Positions 60,284-64,000 of a stretch of 64,000 nucleotides of DNA are shown here, piece after piece. Each line of letters begins with the position of its first letter. Within the stretch, counting starts at the first letter, position 1. The position numbers and the translations under genes are program-made. This DNA is from Oligoflexia bacterium (GTDB taxonomy: Bacteria; Bdellovibrionota; UBA1018), in assembly GCA_023701205.1 (NCBI GenBank), contig JAMPXJ010000027.1:1-64000 (forward strand), written 5' to 3'. Below the pieces are notes generated by a model that worked only from the letters and a program-made list of their open reading frames with translations, made no database searches and was not told the origin of the DNA.

Positions 60284-60797
60284 AGCTCAGGCTTCCCAGG
60301 CAGACCACCTTGCTCGCGCCACTATCCACCGCGCAATTGGAGCTGGTCGTGGTGGTGCCGTCAGTCACGTTGATCGTGTGCGTGAGGTCGTAGCTGAGCT
60401 GAATTTGCACAGAGTCGCCGCTACTGAGCTCGAGCGGAGGAGAGAGCTCAGCGCTCGTTTCGCCGCAGCCGCCGTAGGTGAGCGTTACCGGGCTCGCCCC
60501 GGTGTAAGTGCCCAGCACCGTCACGTTTCCAGTCGCGCCGTACTTGCAGAACTCCAGGCGCACGTACTTGTAAGTTCCAGTCTCGATCTCGCGGCCCTGG
60601 GAATTCAGGGTCGCGTTCGCCTCGGCCGGGCTGGTGAAATCGAAGAATGAGGTGAGGCTGTCGGCGTTGCACGAGCTGATGTCCTCGTTGCAGCCGGAGT
60701 TAAGGTAGAACATCCGATGAGAGGAAACCATACTGCTCTTCTCCTCGGGATACAATTGGCTGCCGAAGGCGATTGACTTGGGAATCAGGGGACAGAT
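60261..60797 (-). pseudogene. truncated exported-protein gene, 5' end lost
   Basis: The frame is open from 60797 to the stop at 60261 but holds no signal peptide and no good start; a TTG at 60755 is possible. The readable part (LYPEEKSSMVSSHRMFYLNSG, then many Thr/Ser-rich strands with five Cys) looks like the mature part of an exported beta-rich protein. An in-frame TGA lies at 60798-60800, exactly where the sequence changes character, so the 5' end was probably removed by a rearrangement. A short intact gene from 60755 cannot be excluded. Confidence 0.45.
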
Positions 60798-61171
60798 TCA
60801 TGGGACCTCGCTTTCCGCGCATTCGTTTGAAGCGCGGGCCAGCCTTAGTGCGAGAACCTATCCAGTCGGTGCCATCGGGTTAAGTGGCTGATATCGAAGA
60901 GGGAATAGCAGAATTTGCAGAAATTCAGAGAGACCGGTGTGCGGGTGGTTTTGTGCGGAAACGCACGTGAGGATAGAATCGCCCAAGGAATTGCGCGGTT
61001 ACCGATGTGCGGATTCGCACGCGGAATGCACATGCGCCCCTGCGCTTTCAACAGGCAGGGGCCCCTACGTTTTTCGGGGCGCTACGCGCTGTTAGGACGT
61101 TCAACGCCTGGTCGTCCGCACTGGGCTTCAGGAGCATTGGGTTCATTTACATTGAGTTGGCCCCGTGAGAA
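60798..61171. other. gene-free junction segment
   Basis: There is no convincing gene in this ~370-bp stretch. It holds GGGGACAGATTCATGG near 60788-60804, a sequence type seen beside IS200/REP-type transposases in other genomes (from memory, not checked), and several short palindromic bits (GTGCGG/CCGCAC). It may be the scar of a mobile element, and marks the shift from GC-rich chromosome to the more AT-rich accessory patch. Confidence 0.3.
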
Positions 61172-61687
61172 ATGGGAGCAATGATTCAGTTCTTGCGATG
61201 TGCCAAAATTGGTTTAGTCTTAATCTCTTTTTTTGTTACAGCCAGTTTTGCTCGGCCCGCATTCTGCGCCGAGAAGCCATGCTCGGAATCAACGAAGGAA
61301 CACAAAGAAAAAGATATTTCTAAGTTACGGAAAGCCGTTGAAGCAGCGACAACGGCTGGAGATTCCGCAGCGATGGTGAAGCTGGCCTTATGCGACTTCC
61401 ATATCGGAGTTTCCGAATCTGATGTGGGCGGTTTTCGGCGGGCTTCGGGTGTCATGCCAGCGATCGCAAAAGCGCTCAAAGGGACAAAGTGGAAGTCGAA
61501 AGCACAGGATTACGGCGGCTACTTAATGGTCGAGAGCAAATCTCCTTCACAAAAATATGTCCTTAACTTCAAAAAAGATGAAAAAGGCATGTGGTCTTGG
61601 CTGGGTTTGAATGGCGTGACATCTGAGGATGTTGAGCCCTTTCTTAAGAATTCATACCAGCTATACGGTGGCGCAGAAGAAGATTGA
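61172..61687 (+). CDS. exported protein of unknown function in the accessory patch
   Basis: A 171-aa protein with a signal peptide (FLRCAKIGLVLISFFVTASFA, cleavage near FCAE). A second ATG three codons later is an alternative start. The mature part is Lys-rich with paired Cys (CSES, CDFH) and a VGGFRRASGVMPAIAK motif. The lower GC and different codon use compared with the rest of the window suggest it was acquired. No family is recognised. A long inverted repeat follows the stop. Confidence 0.5.
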   Translation: MGAMIQFLRCAKIGLVLISFFVTASFARPAFCAEKPCSESTKEHKEKDISKLRKAVEAATTAGDSAAMVKLALCDFHIGVSESDVGGFRRASGVMPAIAKALKGTKWKSKAQDYGGYLMVESKSPSQKYVLNFKKDEKGMWSWLGLNGVTSEDVEPFLKNSYQLYGGAEED

Positions 61688-61690
61688 GCC

Positions 61691-61772
61691 CGCTCGGAAG
61701 ACACTTAGTTTTGTTCAGGCCGGAGTTACTGGAAACATACCCAGTCACGACCGGCCTGTGCTTTTCCGAGCG
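61691..61772. repeat. long three-part inverted repeat between convergent genes
   Basis: Outer arms CGCTCGGAA (61691-61699) and TTCCGAGCG (61764-61772); middle arms CAGGCCGG (61716-61723) and CCGGCCTG (61751-61758); inner arms ACTGG (61728-61732) and CCAGT (61741-61745). The segment can fold as one 82-nt hairpin in both strands. No T-run follows, so a plain terminator is unlikely alone. Confidence 0.65.
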
Positions 61773-61778
61773 CTACTC

Positions 61779-62054
61779 TTAACCGGCCTTCTTTGAAAGC
61801 TCCTCACGAACGATTCGCCGAATGCGATCCTCTTCCTCGGAGCCAAGGTGTGTTTCGCGCAGGTATTGATTGATGTAGGTCTGATAGGGCAAGCCCTTCG
61901 CTTTTGCGCGTTCTCGGACGACTTCCAGAACGTCCAAATCGATAAACATAGAGACGCGAAACTTCGTCTCCTTGGGATTGAACGCCTCGTCATCCAGGAG
62001 ATCGGTCTTTCCGTACTGAATCTTTCCGCGTTTAGTCTTCTTTGTGGATCTCAT
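61779..62054 (-). CDS. CopG/BrnA-type antitoxin-like protein
   Basis: The start MRSTKKTKRGKIQ at 62054 gives 91 aa. The middle (KFRVSMFIDLDVLEVVRERAKAKGLPYQTYINQYLRE) matches the ribbon-helix-helix DNA-binding pattern of CopG or BrnA antitoxins. It overlaps the DUF4160 gene by 23 bp. Pair layout: DUF4160 gene first, this antitoxin-like gene second. The antitoxin probably represses the operon. Confidence 0.75.
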   Translation of the reverse strand: MRSTKKTKRGKIQYGKTDLLDDEAFNPKETKFRVSMFIDLDVLEVVRERAKAKGLPYQTYINQYLRETHLGSEEEDRIRRIVREELSKKAG

Positions 62055-62268
62055 TCCAAGCCTCCAACAGCAGGTCTTCCTGGCTGGCCATAAAGTCCAC
62101 AATTCTTTCCAGGTCTCGCTTGCTGAACCCTTTGGAATAGTGGATTTCTCGGCTGCCGATCTCGATTTTTGCCTCTGCATCCCCACGAATCACGTGAACG
62201 TGAGGAGGGTTGTGATCATTCGTCCTGATAACAATTCGAACATTCCGGTAAACGATCACCGTACCCAT
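62032..62268 (-). CDS. DUF4160 protein, putative toxin partner
   Basis: A 78-aa protein with the DUF4160 hallmark NDHNPPHVHVIRGDAEAKIEI. The family lies next to CopG/DUF2442-type genes in toxin-antitoxin-like pairs; toxicity is unproven. It starts upstream of, and overlaps, the CopG-like gene. The promoter is the AT-rich ATATATACAT run at 62273-62283. Confidence 0.78.
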   Translation of the reverse strand: MGTVIVYRNVRIVIRTNDHNPPHVHVIRGDAEAKIEIGSREIHYSKGFSKRDLERIVDFMASQEDLLLEAWNEIHKED

Positions 62269-62446
62269 GCACTATATATACATCAATTTGATGCATTAGT
62301 CAAACGCGACTGAGTTTTCGCAGATTTGCGGAGGACTTATTTCCAGAGCATCCGATTGAAAACTGCTTCAGCTGAACAAAGGAGTCGAGATTCGCGATAC
62401 GGTGCGGTTATCGTGAATGAATTGCGGCAATTTTTGCCTGCCGCGG

Positions 62447-62471
62447 ACTCACCCTTTGGGTGATGAGTCTT
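62447..62471 (+). other. hairpin upstream of the IS1380 transposase
   Basis: GACTC-ACCC-TTT-GGGT-GAT-GAGTC folds into a stem with a small bulge, 59 bp before the transposase ATG. It may reduce readthrough from outside promoters, as known for other insertion sequences. The rest of the 261-bp gap (62269-62529) shows no gene. Confidence 0.35.
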
Positions 62472-62529
62472 CTCGCTCAAGTACCTCAAAAATTTGATCC
62501 TCGGTGGCACATCGGTTAGGTCAGTATCC

Positions 62530-63939
62530 ATGACCAAACGCTCGCGCCGCGGTGAATTCCATCCCACGATCTTCAAACTCATGGCGACCGAAGACAAGCT
62601 CACGGCCGCCTCCGGGCTCTCCACGATCATGGAGGTTTTTGATCAGAGCCCGCTTGCCAATGGGTTTCGCGATGCGCTTCCTCCGCGCTCCACCTCCAAT
62701 AACCGCTCAGGTGGCAGCTATCGATTGGGACTGATCCAGCTCAACTCGTTCATCTACGGCCACGACTCGCTTGATGATCTTGAGGAGTTTCGCAATGACC
62801 CGCTGCTTGAGGCCGCCATGAAAGGCGAGGTGGTGGCGCCCAGGACGATGGGAGATTTTCTCAGGGACTTTGAGGCTCAGCATCTTGAAAAAATGAATCA
62901 CTATCTGTCGCGCATGGCTCGTGCGATTCGGGAATTCCTGATTGAGGTGCTGCCTGAGCAGTATAGGCCCAATGAGGCGCTCACGATTGACATTGACTCG
63001 ACCGACCATATCCAACATGGCGAAAAGATCGAGGGCTGCGCCTATAACTATAAAGGCAACTGGGGCCTGTATTCCGAGGTCGCTTATGATGAATTGGGAT
63101 TCTGCCATGGGATTCAGCTCGCGGCCGGCAACACCAAGCCTGGATCCACTTGTTTACCCTTGATCGATCACTGCTTCTCGGGAACGAAGTTTGAACAGAA
63201 GAAATACTTCCGGGCCGATTCAGCCTACTGCTATGAAGACGTGATCCGAAAGCTCATGAGCTTAGGCGTCAGCTACACGATTGCCGCGCATGACGGGACT
63301 ACGAGTTGGCGGTCTCACATCGAGGAGATCACGGACTGGGTGCCTTGGGTTTACTCAGCCGAAGCCATGGAAAAGGCCGAAAAACGCGGTCGAACCTTGC
63401 CTAAGATCGAGATCGGGCGCTTTTTATGGCAGCCCTCTTGGGCCGAGAACATCCGGATCCCTGTCGTCGTCAAGCGGACATGGAAGGAGCCCGAGCAGCT
63501 TGGGATGCTCGCTTTGCCGGGCCAATGGGATCATTACGCGATCATCACCAATTGGAACCTGTTTCATCACCCTCTTCAGGAGGTGATGGAGTTTTATCTC
63601 AAGCGTGGGAATGCCGAGAACTTCATTCGCGAGGAGAAGTACGGCTTTGATTTGAAGCAGTTTCCCTGTCTGCAGCTCACAGCGAACTATGCGTTTGCTC
63701 AGCTTGCCATGGTCGCCCACAACATCCTGAGATGGGTGGCAATCACTCAGAAGCCAGACAAGCCGCATTTCTCGAAGAAAATCAGGCGGCGCTACATCTA
63801 CATTCCTGGAAAGATCATCATGCACGCACGGCAACTGATCCTGAAAATCCCCGTGCGCTTCTATGAGGAGGTGCAGCGACTCCGATCGGGATTGCGGTTT
63901 AACCCGGGTTCATCCGCATTCGCCTCAGGCTTTGCCTGA
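62530..63939 (+). CDS. IS1380-family transposase
   Basis: A 469-aa DDE transposase, complete. The first catalytic Asp lies in TIDIDSTDHIQHG, with the downstream Cys-Tyr-Asn pattern EGCAYNYKGNWGLY; the second is in YFRADSAYCY; the third acidic group is in RGNAENFIREEKYGFDL (RxxxEN.I.E), the signature of IS1380. The start ATG at 62530 is preferred over the frame from 62494. The gene ends inside a small perfect hairpin (CCTCAGGC-TTT-GCCTGAGG, 63923-63941). Confidence 0.93.
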   Translation: MTKRSRRGEFHPTIFKLMATEDKLTAASGLSTIMEVFDQSPLANGFRDALPPRSTSNNRSGGSYRLGLIQLNSFIYGHDSLDDLEEFRNDPLLEAAMKGEVVAPRTMGDFLRDFEAQHLEKMNHYLSRMARAIREFLIEVLPEQYRPNEALTIDIDSTDHIQHGEKIEGCAYNYKGNWGLYSEVAYDELGFCHGIQLAAGNTKPGSTCLPLIDHCFSGTKFEQKKYFRADSAYCYEDVIRKLMSLGVSYTIAAHDGTTSWRSHIEEITDWVPWVYSAEAMEKAEKRGRTLPKIEIGRFLWQPSWAENIRIPVVVKRTWKEPEQLGMLALPGQWDHYAIITNWNLFHHPLQEVMEFYLKRGNAENFIREEKYGFDLKQFPCLQLTANYAFAQLAMVAHNILRWVAITQKPDKPHFSKKIRRRYIYIPGKIIMHARQLILKIPVRFYEEVQRLRSGLRFNPGSSAFASGFA

Positions 63940-63941
63940 GG
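63923..63941 (+). terminator. hairpin at the end of the transposase gene
   Basis: A perfect 8-bp stem CCTCAGGC/GCCTGAGG with a TTT loop covers the stop codon. It lacks a following T-run, so it may stabilise the transcript end or be a weak terminator. Confidence 0.45.
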
Positions 63942-64000
63942 AAACATTCGAATCGATCCTTGAAAACCTCATAACAGCCGCTTGGAGTCACAACTCAAAG

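Larger units (their letters stand above)
62285..64000 (+). mobile_element. IS1380-family insertion sequence (ends not resolved)
   Basis: Carries one transposase gene and low-GC flanks compared with the chromosome. I could not find matched terminal inverted repeats: the left end lies somewhere in 62285-62529 and the right end either in 63942-64000 or beyond the window. Boundaries are therefore limits, not measured ends. Confidence 0.6.

Noticed and set aside
61085..61110. GTTAGGA and GTTCAAC near 61093-61109 as possible integron attC core sites
   Set aside because: The pair is only ~10 bp apart, the GTTRRRY site has a mismatch, and no integrase gene is seen.
62285..64000. Exact IS1380 terminal inverted repeats and target duplication
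   Set aside because: No convincing matching ends could be found by eye; the right end may lie outside the window.

Overview
This is a 64 kb chromosomal stretch from a high-GC Gram-negative bacterium. The cell-envelope genes (MCE-type lipid transporter, lipoproteins, outer-membrane-like barrels, murein endopeptidase), the two TIGR02147-type regulators, lipoproteins with a TEIGNP-like N-terminus and the many secreted metallopeptidase-like proteins resemble Bdellovibrionota/Oligoflexia or related former Deltaproteobacteria. No rRNA or other phylogenetic marker was compared, so this placement is inference. No rRNA, tRNA or CRISPR array was recognised.

Layout. 1-13 kb: end of an unknown gene, an SDR oxidoreductase, secreted unknown proteins, an M16 peptidase, a YkgJ cysteine-cluster protein, a three-gene operon of exported proteins (one with an NlpC/P60-like core), a zinc deacylase, a sigma-32-type factor and the conserved rpsO-pnp pair with RNA hairpins. 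13-22 kb: glycerate kinase, a GYF-domain membrane protein, tmk-holB, then a five-gene MCE lipid transporter with two different ATPases and two different permeases. 22-38 kb: glpD, aspS, a phospholipase D/membrane fusion, an EEP phosphatase, an orphan receiver, an aspartase/fumarase homologue, MepA, srkA-HNH, metallophosphoesterase plus a nucleotidyltransferase-BON fusion, a KGG stress protein, an MBL hydrolase, an XRE regulator and folA-thyA. 38-52 kb: GT87 and GT39 membrane glycosyltransferases, YceI, an FHA membrane protein, an ECF sigma factor, a metzincin lipoprotein, an MMPL/RND exporter divergent from an N-acyl amino acid synthase-like gene, NnrS and BrkB. 52-60.3 kb: MaoC hydratase, secreted proteins, a pyrimidine-dimer glycosylase, two TIGR02147 regulators around a glutathione peroxidase, a small lipoprotein and a beta-propeller lipoprotein. 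60.3-64 kb: a more AT-rich accessory patch with a truncated gene, a cassette-like exported protein, a DUF4160/CopG toxin-antitoxin-like pair and an IS1380-family transposase.

Three observations stand out. First, the MCE transporter ATPases carry complementary defects: one lacks the H-loop histidine and the other has an altered ABC signature. Both defects fall in the same composite ATP site, so the protein is probably an asymmetric heterodimer. Second, at least eleven genes have a -10-like hexamer placed so that transcription would start 0-4 nt before the start codon, without a usable Shine-Dalgarno. Leaderless mRNAs therefore seem common, including an FNR-box-controlled nnrS. Third, seven convergent gene pairs overlap at their 3' ends by 7 to 83 bp.
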